A stretch of 64,000 bases of DNA, taken from BQJU01 sp965229635. GTDB taxonomy: Bacteria; Bacteroidota; Bacteroidia; Chitinophagales; Saprospiraceae. The stretch is from assembly GCA_965229635.1 (NCBI GenBank), contig OZ245894.1:7874001-7938000 (forward strand), written 5' to 3'. Below the pieces are notes generated by a model. That model saw only the letters and a program-made list of their open reading frames with translations. It was not told the origin of the DNA and ran no database searches. The stretch's first letter is position 1; each line of letters starts with the position of its first letter. The position numbers and the translations under genes are program-made. Below are positions 33,166 to 42,208 of this stretch, one piece after another.

Positions 33166-34080
33166 TTATCTTTTTGCAGCTAATTGTTTAAACAAATCGA
33201 TTTCCTCCTCGCTGAGATTTTGTGGAATCTCAGCATTCAAATTGACGTACAGATCACCAAATTGCCCCTGCTTTTTATACACCGGAAATCCTTTACCCTT
33301 CAATCGAATCTGCGTGCCGCTTTGGGTACCGGCCTTCACCGGTACTTTCACTTTTCCATCCATCGTATCAATTTCCACCTTACCGCCCAGCACCATCGTA
33401 TACAGATCAATGGCGGCATCGGCAAACAGATTATCTCCTACCCGCTTGAAGTTGGCATCTGGCTCCAGCCGGAAAGTGATGTACAAATCTCCTTTCGGAC
33501 CGCCATTTCGTCCGGGACCACCCTGCCCCTTAATGCGAATGGTTTGCCCGTCCGCTACCCCGGCGGGAATGGTCAGTCTGATCTTATTGCCATTCACCGT
33601 TAGCACCTGCTTTTGGTCCTGGTACACGTCGCGCATCTTCAGGTGCAGCTCCGCATTAAAATCCTGTCCTTTAAATTTCATAGTCCGACCGCGGCCACGG
33701 CCGCCCATTTCTTCAAAGACGGCTTCATCGCCAAACATGGAACGGAAAAAATCAGAAAAATCACCGGAATAGGTTTGCCCGCCACCGGCATTGCTCCAGG
33801 TACGTCTTTGCCCCTGTTGTTGCTGTTGACGGCGCGCCTGTTCAAAGGCCTCCGCATGCTCCCAGTCCTTACCGTACTGATCGTATTTCTTGCGCTTTTC
33901 CGGATCGCTGAGCACCTGGTAAGCTTCGTTGACCTGCTTGAATTTCACTTCCGCCTCCTGATTGTCGGGATTGACATCAGGATGATACTTACGGGCCAGC
34001 TTGCGGTAGGCTTTTTTGATCTGGTCCGCATCGGCATTCTTCGACACGCCGAGTATTTGGTAGTAGTCGATGTAGTTCAT
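33166..34080 (-). CDS. cbpA: Curved-DNA-binding DnaJ-class co-chaperone CbpA
   Basis: A 304-residue type II Hsp40. J domain at 1-70 with HPD (RKYHPDVNPDN), a Gly/Gln-rich linker, then the DnaJ C-terminal beta domains (GRTMKFKGQDFNAELHLKMRDV, IRLTIPAGVADGQTIRIKGQG, GDLYITFRLEPDANFKRVGDNL). There is no zinc-finger region, which separates it from DnaJ. It stimulates DnaK; partner of the downstream cbpM, 3 bp away. Confidence 0.92.
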   Translation of the reverse strand: MNYIDYYQILGVSKNADADQIKKAYRKLARKYHPDVNPDNQEAEVKFKQVNEAYQVLSDPEKRKKYDQYGKDWEHAEAFEQARRQQQQQGQRRTWSNAGGGQTYSGDFSDFFRSMFGDEAVFEEMGGRGRGRTMKFKGQDFNAELHLKMRDVYQDQKQVLTVNGNKIRLTIPAGVADGQTIRIKGQGGPGRNGGPKGDLYITFRLEPDANFKRVGDNLFADAAIDLYTMVLGGKVEIDTMDGKVKVPVKAGTQSGTQIRLKGKGFPVYKKQGQFGDLYVNLNAEIPQNLSEEEIDLFKQLAAKR

Positions 34081-34100
34081 AGTTCAGATGGTTTGGTTTA

Positions 34101-34212
34101 GGGCGTATCCCTAACGGGTCGCTGTCTCGGCAGCAGCCGAGATGGCTCGCTATTCACTCGGCCCTTCGGTCCCCCGGATACCCGGGGCCATTCCGCAGCG
34201 CTTACGCACCCA
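34101..34212. repeat. Dispersed hairpin element B, copy 2
   Basis: Relative of 15575-15704: gggcgtatcc, stem TCTCGGC / GCCGAGA, tcgctattcactcggcccttcgg, then a second stem here CCCCGG / CCGGGG where copy 1 has CCCGGC / GCCGG, then cgcagcgcttacgcac. The second stem differs in sequence but still pairs. It lies between the cbpA start and the photolyase stop. Confidence 0.8.
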
Positions 34213-34298
34213 CTTCTTTTTCATAACTTTCGTACAAATTAATAACAACCATAAGCCACTTCAAGTTTGCATCGACCCCAGCAATTCAGTCCTCACTT

Positions 34299-35567
34299 TT
34301 ACTCCAGCCACAGCCGCCGATATTCCCCATCCCCATCATACATCTCCGCCTGCCGTTTGGTGTTAAAGACCCGATCCCGAGGATCATTACCCACACCGGC
34401 AGCATAGATCCAATTGCCGTAATTACTGGTCACATCATAATCAATCAACATCGACTCAAACCAGGCAGCACCGGCGCGCCAGTCCTGCTTCAGGCGGTGT
34501 ACCAGGTAGGAAGCCACGTTTTGCCGCCCGCGATTGCTCATAAAGCCGGTGAGTTTTAGCTCCCGCATATTGGCGTCCACAAAGTCATCACCGGTTTCGC
34601 CATCGATCCATTGTTGTACCGTCTTCGGATCATAATTCCAACGGCGGCGCTCCGACTTGATGCCCGAGGGATAAAAGATGCGCGCGCCGTAGCGCATGGC
34701 CGTGTATTTGAAAAAATCACGCCACAGCAGTTCAAACTTCATCCAGTAGGTTGATTGATTCTTCTCCACCTCCCGCTCGTATTGCTCCACCTGATCATAA
34801 ATGGAACGCGCCGAAATACAGCCGTGCGCCAGCCAAATCGAAAACTTACTAGAATAATCGGCGCCAATTAGCCCATTGCGCGTTTCCTTGTATACCGACA
34901 ATTGCTCTGTATTCCAAAGATAGTGATCCAGTCGACGCCAGGCTTCTTCGGCACCGCCTTTAAAAGCCATTACTCCCCGGGAGTCAATTGAAACTGATGA
35001 GTAGCCCAAATCTTCAAGCGTAGGAATATCGCTTTCCTCCAACTCCGGGCTGGCTATCGATTTAGGACTGGCATAAGGTGATCGCACCTGGCTGTACTTC
35101 TCGACCTTCTTGCGAAAATCGGTAAAAACTTTGGGCAGCTTTTCAATCGAAAAAGGCAAATCCTCCGGGTGAATCATCGGACTATTGTGAAAATAAGCCA
35201 CCGACAGTTGCTCTTCCAACGCCTTCTCCATCTGAATTTCCTCGTAAGTGTATTCTTTGCTACAATACAGCGTGGAGCAGTCATATTTTTGCGCCAATTC
35301 AGGCAGCATTACTTCAGGTCGACCAACTTTCACCACCAAATCACTCCCCACTTCCCGCAAATGCTCGCGCAGGTCATGCAGGCTTTCCAATAAAAACTGC
35401 AAGCGAAAAGGCCCCGTCCGCTGAAAGCCCCAGCGGTCCTTTTCGAGCCATCGCTCATCCAGGATGTAAATGGGGATAATTTCGTCACGCTCTTCCAGCG
35501 CCGCCTGTAGAGCTAAGTTGTCACTCAACCGCAAATCGGTCCGAAACCAAAGTAGTCCGCGTTTCAT
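34299..35567 (-). CDS. DASH-family cryptochrome / photolyase
   Basis: A 422-residue flavoprotein. The N-terminal photolyase alpha/beta domain starts LLWFRTDLRLSDNLAL. The FAD-binding helical domain shows DYSSKFSIWLAHGCISARSI, WMKFELLWRDFFKY, the MSNRGRQNVASYL helix and SNYGNWIYAAGVGNDPRDRVFN, all typical of the DASH class, which repairs cyclobutane dimers in single-stranded DNA and may act in light signalling. Stand-alone; ATG at 35567. Confidence 0.9.
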   Translation of the reverse strand: MKRGLLWFRTDLRLSDNLALQAALEERDEIIPIYILDERWLEKDRWGFQRTGPFRLQFLLESLHDLREHLREVGSDLVVKVGRPEVMLPELAQKYDCSTLYCSKEYTYEEIQMEKALEEQLSVAYFHNSPMIHPEDLPFSIEKLPKVFTDFRKKVEKYSQVRSPYASPKSIASPELEESDIPTLEDLGYSSVSIDSRGVMAFKGGAEEAWRRLDHYLWNTEQLSVYKETRNGLIGADYSSKFSIWLAHGCISARSIYDQVEQYEREVEKNQSTYWMKFELLWRDFFKYTAMRYGARIFYPSGIKSERRRWNYDPKTVQQWIDGETGDDFVDANMRELKLTGFMSNRGRQNVASYLVHRLKQDWRAGAAWFESMLIDYDVTSNYGNWIYAAGVGNDPRDRVFNTKRQAEMYDGDGEYRRLWLE

Positions 35568-35634
35568 TGTTGATCATTTGTTCCAGGTTCGGAACAAAGC
35601 ACAGTGGATTAGGTTTTGGGGACCAAGCAATAAA

Positions 35635-37113
35635 TCACTTCCCCCACCTCACTTCTTCTTCCACATCATACAAAAACCCATTCACCACTACAAACTTCGT
35701 TTGCCCCTCTTGCTGAAGCACAAGCCCAGGGTTAGTACCGGGCAAAATATCGGTTTCAGCATTGCCATTGCTGGGTAGTAATTGCAGCGGATAGCAGCTG
35801 TACATTTGCCCCTGAGGCAATACCTGAAGGCGCACACTGGTGTAGCCCTCTTGCCAGAGCTTGGCCACATCGAGCTTTTGTACGGCATTGATATTCGGTA
35901 AAACCTGCGGATATACTTTGCCGGGAAGGGCGCGATATCCCTTACCGGGAAAATCTTTGTACCCGTAATAAATCGACAAATCGCCAATGTCGGAAATACT
36001 GCTGCGGAAGGTAAAATCGCGGTGGTCTTCCAGGTCTCTTTCGTTATTGCGAAAAGCAAGATCTACGGTGTACCAATTGCCTTCCTTTTCCACTTCCACC
36101 TCGCGGAGCAGCAAATCGTGAAAGGCATTGCCGTTGTTGAAGGGAATCTTGTTGTACTCATTGAGACCCACCGGCGCGTACCGGCGATTGGCGATGGCAT
36201 CCATAGCCGTGAGCAACGCCAGGTAGTTGAGCTGACGAATCTCCTGTTTTTCGCGGTCATTGGCCAGACCACCCGACTCGATCAGGATGGTGCTCGTGCC
36301 CCATTTCTGAATATTATCGCCGAAGGCGCGAGGCTCAAAACCATCGTAATATTTGGCAATTTGTCCAGGGATAAATGGCTGCAATTGGGTATTCATCCAG
36401 CCGATCAGGCGCATGGCATCACCACGTACCTGATTGATGTCTTTTCCCACATTGTAGGCTGGGGCCAAAAATGAAAGCGTTGCTGTCTTGGCCTCACTAC
36501 CCGCTCCGTAATAGCGGCTTTGGTCGTGCAGGTTAAAGCCCCAATCGGCATCGGTCTCATCGCGGATGCGCTTGAGAATTTTTGATTCGGGACACTGCAA
36601 ACGAGCGGCATCACGGTTGAGGTCAATACCCAATGCATTACGCCGCTCAAAACGCTCAGCGCCATCCGGATTGAGCATGGGAATGAAGTAAATGGTGAGT
36701 TGCTTACGCAAATCTTTCCGCAAGGCATCAAATTCGTCACTCTGACTCAGGAAATTAAAGATATCCATAATGGCCATGGTGGCCGTGGGTTCATCACCGT
36801 GCATCTGCGACCATAGGAGTACCTTCACCGGACCCTCTCCGGTTTTGACCAGATAAATATCTCTACCCTCAATCGACTGGCCCGCAGTTTCCACCTCGAA
36901 ACCGTCTCCCAGCTTTTGGATTAAGGGAACAATATCGCTGTGTTTAAACCGCCGATCCGTGATACTCTTTTCCTGATAACGCTGATAGGTCTCCGCCAGC
37001 TTCTTCGTTAATTCGTAAGGAGGTGGCGGTGTTCCCTGATCGCTGTCAGAGCTACACATGGTCAATAAAAAAACAATACCTACCAGTACAGATAAGTGGC
37101 TTTTGCCCGTCAT
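35635..37113 (-). CDS. M14-family zinc carboxypeptidase lipoprotein
   Basis: A 492-residue exported peptidase with a lipoprotein-type signal (LLTMCSSD). The M14 metal site is visible: MHGDEPTATMAI (zinc H and E), the substrate-binding DLNRDAARL, NLHDQ (third zinc ligand) and the catalytic glutamate in TSTILIESGG. A C-terminal beta domain (~360-490) follows. It would trim peptides at the cell surface or in the periplasm. It follows the beta-helix gene by 14 bp on the same strand, so an operon is likely. Confidence 0.9.
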   Translation of the reverse strand: MTGKSHLSVLVGIVFLLTMCSSDSDQGTPPPPYELTKKLAETYQRYQEKSITDRRFKHSDIVPLIQKLGDGFEVETAGQSIEGRDIYLVKTGEGPVKVLLWSQMHGDEPTATMAIMDIFNFLSQSDEFDALRKDLRKQLTIYFIPMLNPDGAERFERRNALGIDLNRDAARLQCPESKILKRIRDETDADWGFNLHDQSRYYGAGSEAKTATLSFLAPAYNVGKDINQVRGDAMRLIGWMNTQLQPFIPGQIAKYYDGFEPRAFGDNIQKWGTSTILIESGGLANDREKQEIRQLNYLALLTAMDAIANRRYAPVGLNEYNKIPFNNGNAFHDLLLREVEVEKEGNWYTVDLAFRNNERDLEDHRDFTFRSSISDIGDLSIYYGYKDFPGKGYRALPGKVYPQVLPNINAVQKLDVAKLWQEGYTSVRLQVLPQGQMYSCYPLQLLPSNGNAETDILPGTNPGLVLQQEGQTKFVVVNGFLYDVEEEVRWGK

Positions 37114-37127
37114 TTTGTCCGATTGGA

Positions 37128-39656
37128 TTAGTGAATCAATATTCTACGGACGAAATGTTGGTCCAAATTATTGCTCAAATGAAGGTAATAAACGCCCGTT
37201 GGCCAATCCGGAATGGTCATCAGTGCTTCCTGACCAATTTGGCGCAAAGCCCATTTCCCCACGGGTTGTCCATGCACATTAAATGCGCTGATCTCCCAGC
37301 TATCGCCCTCCTGCGGCAATAGAATGCGAAGGACCTGCCCTTCTCCCACTGGATTTGGCGAAAGCCTGATCGTCCCTACACCGGCCTCAATCGTGCTATT
37401 GGGAGGATTGTTGAGCACAAACGTAAATTGATCTTCACAATCATTGCCATCGGTCAGCGTAAGCTGGTATTCTCCGGCGGGGATATTGCTGAGCGAAGCC
37501 GTTGTGGCTCCATTACTCCAGTTGTAGGAAAAAGGAGGTGTACCTCCTTCCATTACTGTAAAATTAATAAACCCATCCGTGGCATTGTACATCGAAGGAT
37601 CGGCAGTTTCTGATTCCCATTGTAGTGGGGAGGGTCCGGCGATCGATACTTCGGCACTATCTTCACACCCCAGGGCATCTGTGAGTGTAAAAGTATAATG
37701 CCCCGCCGCCAGATTATGCGAATAGGTTCCGGTGGTTTGCCCATTATCCCACTGGTACAACATCGGCGGGGTACCGTTGCCAAAAACATTGACCGCTCCT
37801 GAGGGATTATTCGGACAGGTCACTGTATCCATCACCAACAAATTCATATTGAATGTTTCACGCTCAAAAGCGCCCAAATCTACCTGCCCCTCCATGATGC
37901 GGGCATTATTGCTGAGGTCGGTTGTGAAAGCCAGCGTGTCCAGTCCGGAATTGAGGCCAATATTCAGCGCCGGAGAACAAGCCGCCAGATGATAATTCTG
38001 CCCGAGTGTATCGACAAATACGGGATATATCCCTTCTAGAACCCCTTCGCCACAAGCCTCTCCATTTTCGGCCATGGAGCACAGTTGCGGACTAACAATC
38101 GAATGATCAATGCTAAAGCCATTGAGGTTTTGCACAGGCGCTGCCAACACGTTCAAAATATGATTGGGGGGCGTTTGCGACTCCCAGATGATGCTATTGC
38201 TAATGCGAACTGTATTGGTAATGCTGCCCTCTCCATCCACCGTTTTTTGAATGGGAAAAGAACCATTGCTGTGGAAGGTACAGTTTTGAATAGTTGTGTT
38301 CAGGCTTCCCGTACCATTGATCAGGCCCAGCGCACCTCCGTTTTGTGCAAACAAGCTATTGGCAATCATGACTTCGGCCTGCGGGGAAAAGCTAGCTTGT
38401 TCGCCAATATTGATGTAGAGCCCTCCGTAAGCGGATTTATCGATACCATTATTGATAAATTCGCAGTTTTGAATATCCACCATTCCGCTGCCGCCATCAG
38501 CCAGGGCAAAGTGAATGGCATCTCCCGGCGACTGGGTGTCATTTTGCCGATTTTCCCTGAAAGAAGTCCGGTACAATTTTAAGGCCGTATGATTATAGAA
38601 GTTCTGCAGCATAATCGCTCCTCCTCCTGTCACCTCTGAAAGGTTGTTTTCAAACTGACAATCCACAAATTCAAAATCGAAGTTTTCCATGGGGCTAAAG
38701 CCAAAATAGGCGTAATAGAAGCCACCGCCTACCTGAGCTACATTGTCCAGGAAGAGGCAATCTTCAAAATGCAGGTTGCCATTGCCGGCAAAGATATCCA
38801 GATGAATAGCTCCGCCTTCTCCCTGACAGATATTTTCCCGAAAGTTGTTCCCCACAAAGTTCATCGTACCCGATGGCGAGGCTACTGAGATGGCTCCACC
38901 TCCAACAAAGGCACGGTTGCCTTCAAAAGAGCAACCTTCTACGGTAAAGCCCGATGGTCCGTGAAAGCCTTTTTTGTAGATGGCTCCGCCAAAAATATTG
39001 GCCCGGTTATTCGTAAATCGGCAGTTGATCAGGATCGGTGAAGCAACCTGCATAGGGCCTTCTGCCTGACAATAAATGGCTCCGCCGTTGACCGCGCGGT
39101 TATTTTGAAAATGGCAATTGACAAATTGTGGAAGCCCTGTCAGATGTGCATTATTGACCGCCAGATAAAGGCCTCCACCCTTATTCAGGGTTTCATTAGC
39201 ATTACTGGAAAAAGTGGCTTGTCCATCGCGGATGGTAAAACCATCGACCAGGGTGGTAGCCGAATTGGCAAAGGAGCGGATCACCTGATAGGTATTGTCG
39301 GTTGGATCACCAGGCGTTCCGATATCGCCGCTAAGGATGGTTTGGTAGGCTCCGGGAATGCGCTCTTCCACCGTGGCCTCCAATCCGGAAAAGCCACCGT
39401 ACATGGCTACCCCATCTTTTAACTCGAAAGAAATCACCCGGTCGGTGCCGGTGGTTGGATAATACGTTCCGGCAGCTACCCAGATGGTGTCGCCGTCTTC
39501 AGCAGCGGCCAGGGCTGTCTGCAGGTCGGCAAATGCATTTTCCCAACTGCTTCCATCTGCATTTCCCCCTTCTGCATTTTGATCGACATAATGTCTTTGT
39601 GCTTGAATACTGTGGCATAGCAGTAAGCAAAGGAACAACGTAAACATTGGTCTCAT
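37128..39656 (-). CDS. Surface beta-helix protein, SprB repeats, T9SS sorting
   Basis: An 842-residue secreted protein. Signal peptide (ends SIQAQ); a parallel beta-helix (pectate-lyase/choice-of-anchor Q type) over ~25-600 that begins with YVDQNAEGGNADGSSWENAF and has repeated GGAIY / NNRA turns. Two SprB-like repeats follow (TPPMLYQWDNGQTTGTYSHN; TPPFSYNWSNGATTASLSNI), then a T9SS sorting domain (LSPNPVGEGQV ... GVYYLHLSN). Probably an adhesin or polysaccharide-binding surface protein; no catalytic residues claimed. Upstream partner of the M14 carboxypeptidase. Confidence 0.88.
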   Translation of the reverse strand: MRPMFTLFLCLLLCHSIQAQRHYVDQNAEGGNADGSSWENAFADLQTALAAAEDGDTIWVAAGTYYPTTGTDRVISFELKDGVAMYGGFSGLEATVEERIPGAYQTILSGDIGTPGDPTDNTYQVIRSFANSATTLVDGFTIRDGQATFSSNANETLNKGGGLYLAVNNAHLTGLPQFVNCHFQNNRAVNGGAIYCQAEGPMQVASPILINCRFTNNRANIFGGAIYKKGFHGPSGFTVEGCSFEGNRAFVGGGAISVASPSGTMNFVGNNFRENICQGEGGAIHLDIFAGNGNLHFEDCLFLDNVAQVGGGFYYAYFGFSPMENFDFEFVDCQFENNLSEVTGGGAIMLQNFYNHTALKLYRTSFRENRQNDTQSPGDAIHFALADGGSGMVDIQNCEFINNGIDKSAYGGLYINIGEQASFSPQAEVMIANSLFAQNGGALGLINGTGSLNTTIQNCTFHSNGSFPIQKTVDGEGSITNTVRISNSIIWESQTPPNHILNVLAAPVQNLNGFSIDHSIVSPQLCSMAENGEACGEGVLEGIYPVFVDTLGQNYHLAACSPALNIGLNSGLDTLAFTTDLSNNARIMEGQVDLGAFERETFNMNLLVMDTVTCPNNPSGAVNVFGNGTPPMLYQWDNGQTTGTYSHNLAAGHYTFTLTDALGCEDSAEVSIAGPSPLQWESETADPSMYNATDGFINFTVMEGGTPPFSYNWSNGATTASLSNIPAGEYQLTLTDGNDCEDQFTFVLNNPPNSTIEAGVGTIRLSPNPVGEGQVLRILLPQEGDSWEISAFNVHGQPVGKWALRQIGQEALMTIPDWPTGVYYLHLSNNLDQHFVRRILIH

Positions 39657-39816
39657 TACTCAAAAGATTAGATGTTGTTGAATGTATTAAGTCTCTTTAT
39701 TGCAAAAAAATATCATCTCCATGGCTTGGATTTAATCAAGCATAGGGACGAATTTAGCTTTTAATAGATAAGGGATGGATTGATACAATCAGACGGTCCT
39801 CTCAAAACCGGTCTTT

Positions 39817-40743
39817 TTAATGGGTTTGGTCGAAATCCTGCACAATGCGCAGCGCCAGTTCGATGTCCCGGTAGAATTCACGAACCAGATCAAAACTAAG
39901 GTTAGAACGAAGTACAAAGGGCTCCATCAGGTCGCGGGGCTCGCTGATACCGGCATAGATTTCTCGATCCTGGAACGAAAGATAAATGTCTTTTCCGGTT
40001 TCTTCTACATAATTGACCAAAGAATCTTGCATGGGGTCTGATAAAATGCCCACCACATGGGTATCTTCCGTAGCGTAAACCAGGAATTTCTCCCGAAATT
40101 TTTCATTGAGAATTTCATCATCTTTATTCTCTCCACCCTTCCAGTTAAAGGCTTTAATGCTTCGGGTCATGTACTGGCGTTGCTTGCGTGGCCAAATGAC
40201 AATGGCCCCTTCGGCCTCCTCTCCAAAAATGGCTTTCAGGAAAACGCCTTCAAAGATCGTGGTCAGTTTATTGCTGACCGGAGAAATCTCACGCACATCG
40301 AGTTCACAAAGCTCAAAATCCATTTCACCTACTCTGCCGCTAATGTGATCTTCCCCCTGATAATATTGTCCGCTACTCACAAAAATGCCACTTTGTAGAA
40401 AAACCGGCTTTTCCAGTTTTTTCTTGGGATCGTATTTCAAATCGGCATAGTTGGGCAGCCCATTCATAAAGTCCAGGATGAGGTTCATCACCTGCGGTTT
40501 GAACGTTTGCCGAAAGCGCTGAATGCGGTATGCCAGATAGCTGATGTAGACCACCACCGGCAGGGACAGCAGCATGGCCAATAGAAAAATGCCCAGATAC
40601 AGCAGCACTCCAGCCATCAATAACCCGATAATTACTGAGGTAAAAATCAGCCGAATGAGTCGGATGCGGTGCCGCTCCAACCGGACCAACTCCGGATAGA
40701 TGGTATGATTGTAATATATCCTGAAGTCTTCGAGATGGTTCAT
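39817..40743 (-). CDS. DUF3137 family membrane protein
   Basis: About 308 residues: a helical start (FRIYYNHTIYPELVRLERHRI), two membrane helices (LIFTSVIIGLLMAGVLLYLGIF, LLAMLLSLPVVVYISYLAY), then the DUF3137 cytoplasmic domain with GEDHISGRVGEMDFELCELDV and TIFEGVFLKAIF. Unknown function, widespread in bacteria. ATG at 40743 (MNHLEDF) matches the family; the GTG at 40785 would add 14 residues. Divergent from bamD. Confidence 0.85.
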   Translation of the reverse strand: MNHLEDFRIYYNHTIYPELVRLERHRIRLIRLIFTSVIIGLLMAGVLLYLGIFLLAMLLSLPVVVYISYLAYRIQRFRQTFKPQVMNLILDFMNGLPNYADLKYDPKKKLEKPVFLQSGIFVSSGQYYQGEDHISGRVGEMDFELCELDVREISPVSNKLTTIFEGVFLKAIFGEEAEGAIVIWPRKQRQYMTRSIKAFNWKGGENKDDEILNEKFREKFLVYATEDTHVVGILSDPMQDSLVNYVEETGKDIYLSFQDREIYAGISEPRDLMEPFVLRSNLSFDLVREFYRDIELALRIVQDFDQTH

Positions 40744-40879
40744 CAGAAAAGTCTGCAATTTTTCACTTTCAACCAACCATTGCACAGCATTGGCTGTCTT
40801 TCTTCCGACCGAAAGGTAGTGGAAACAATTGGCGATAATACTAAAAATGTGTTTAAATCGCTAAAACTCAATACAATCA

Positions 40880-40910
40880 TTGCACAAATTTTTTAAAAAC
40901 CGTAACTTTG
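40880..40910 (+). promoter_or_regulatory. bamD promoter, textbook Bacteroidota type
   Basis: TTG at 40880-40882 and a perfect TAACTTTG at 40903-40910 are 20 bp apart. The ATG of bamD is only 7 bases beyond the -7 box, so the transcript should be leaderless or nearly so. Confidence 0.85.
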
Positions 40911-40917
40911 CGGACTT

Positions 40918-41766
40918 ATGAAAAAACAGCTTTTTTCTTTAGCGTTATTTGGTGGGTTTATTTTACTGTTGGCCAGTGGCTGCAAGAGTGAATTTGAGAA
41001 GGTCAGAATCAGTGGTGATCCCAAGCTGATGTACGAAAAAGCCAATCAGTATTACGAGGCAGAGGAGTTCGACAAGGCCCAATCGCTTTACGAGCTGGTG
41101 ATCAGCAGTTATCGCGGTCAAAAGGAGGCCGAGGAGATTTACTACCGCTACGCTTACACGTATTACTATACGAACCAGTATATTCTGGCGGCTTACTACT
41201 TTAATAACTTCTCCAGCACCTACAGCTCCAGTCAATACCGGGAAGAGACGGACTTCATGGCGGCATACAGCAACTATAAGATGTCTCCTACCTTCCGGCT
41301 GGATCAGACCTACACAGCGAAGGCAATTGAAGACTTACAGCTGTTTATCAATACTTATCCGCAAAGTGAGCGGGTGACGGAAGCCAATCAGCTGATTGAC
41401 GAGATGCGTGCCAAGCTGGAGCGCAAGGCGTTGGAGCAGGGCATACTTTATTTTGACTTGCGGCAGTATCAGGCGGCTATTCAGTCTTTTGAAAACCTAC
41501 TGAAGGACTTCCCGGAAACCACCCGGGCTGAAGAGGTGCGCTACCGCATCATCCGTGCAGCCTATTTGCTGGCGGATAACAGTTTTGTTGAAAAACAGGA
41601 ACCCAGATACCGCGATGCTGTGGAGCGTGCTACTGAATTTCTGGCCAGATACCCGGAAAGTAGCGACGCCAAGCAGGTAGAGCAAATGTTAGAAGATTCA
41701 AAGAAACAATTAAATCAATTGACAGATGTCGGATATCAAGACAAGAGTTCAGGGCCTCGATCCTAA
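40918..41766 (+). CDS. bamD: Outer membrane assembly lipoprotein BamD
   Basis: A 282-residue lipoprotein with lipobox LLASGCKS and five TPR-type helical pairs (DPKLMYEKANQYYEAEEFDKAQSLYELV, YYRYAYTYYYTNQY, KAIEDLQLFINTYPQSERV, QYQAAIQSFENLLKDFPET, ARYPESSDAKQVEQ). This is the Bacteroidota BamD/YfiO type, part of the BAM complex that folds outer membrane barrels. It heads the conserved block bamD-rpoZ-coaBC-porD; rpoZ starts within its last 41 bases. Confidence 0.92.
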   Translation: MKKQLFSLALFGGFILLLASGCKSEFEKVRISGDPKLMYEKANQYYEAEEFDKAQSLYELVISSYRGQKEAEEIYYRYAYTYYYTNQYILAAYYFNNFSSTYSSSQYREETDFMAAYSNYKMSPTFRLDQTYTAKAIEDLQLFINTYPQSERVTEANQLIDEMRAKLERKALEQGILYFDLRQYQAAIQSFENLLKDFPETTRAEEVRYRIIRAAYLLADNSFVEKQEPRYRDAVERATEFLARYPESSDAKQVEQMLEDSKKQLNQLTDVGYQDKSSGPRS

Positions 41767-42082
41767 TGTTAAAGCTCGCGATATTGGCGAGATGGTGCAG
41801 AACACCGAAAACATTTACGAAACCCTGGCGATCATCATCAAGCGTTCGAAGCAACTGTCTGTAGACCTCAAGCACGAACTACACCAGAAGCTGGAAGAAT
41901 TTGCGGTAACCTCCGATACCATTGAAGAAATCAATGAAAACAAGGAGCAAATCGAAATTTCCAAGTTTTACGAGCGTTTGCCAAACCCGGTAATCATCGC
42001 TACAGATGAATACCTGCAAGGCGAAGTGTACCACCGGTACAACGAAAAAAGAAGAAGAGATCAGGACATGCTGGAAGACTAA
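41726..42082 (+). CDS. rpoZ: RNA polymerase omega subunit (Bacteroidota RpoZ)
   Basis: A 118-residue Rpb6/omega-like protein: NVKARDIGEMVQNTENIYETLAIIIKRSKQL, then FYERLPNPVIIATDEYLQGEVYHRY. Omega helps assemble the beta-prime subunit. The Bacteroidota form is longer than the E. coli one and lies in this block. Overlaps bamD by 41 bp. Confidence 0.88.
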   Translation: MSDIKTRVQGLDPNVKARDIGEMVQNTENIYETLAIIIKRSKQLSVDLKHELHQKLEEFAVTSDTIEEINENKEQIEISKFYERLPNPVIIATDEYLQGEVYHRYNEKRRRDQDMLED

Positions 42083-42208
42083 GCATCCTGTTGCAATCTA
42101 CTTTTTCATGGAGCAATACACTGCTTCCATGAAGCACAGATGACGGTTGTCCGGTACGGGCAGCCGTCATCTTACGTTAAGTTTACTACCCGATTATCTT
42201 CATTTTCA

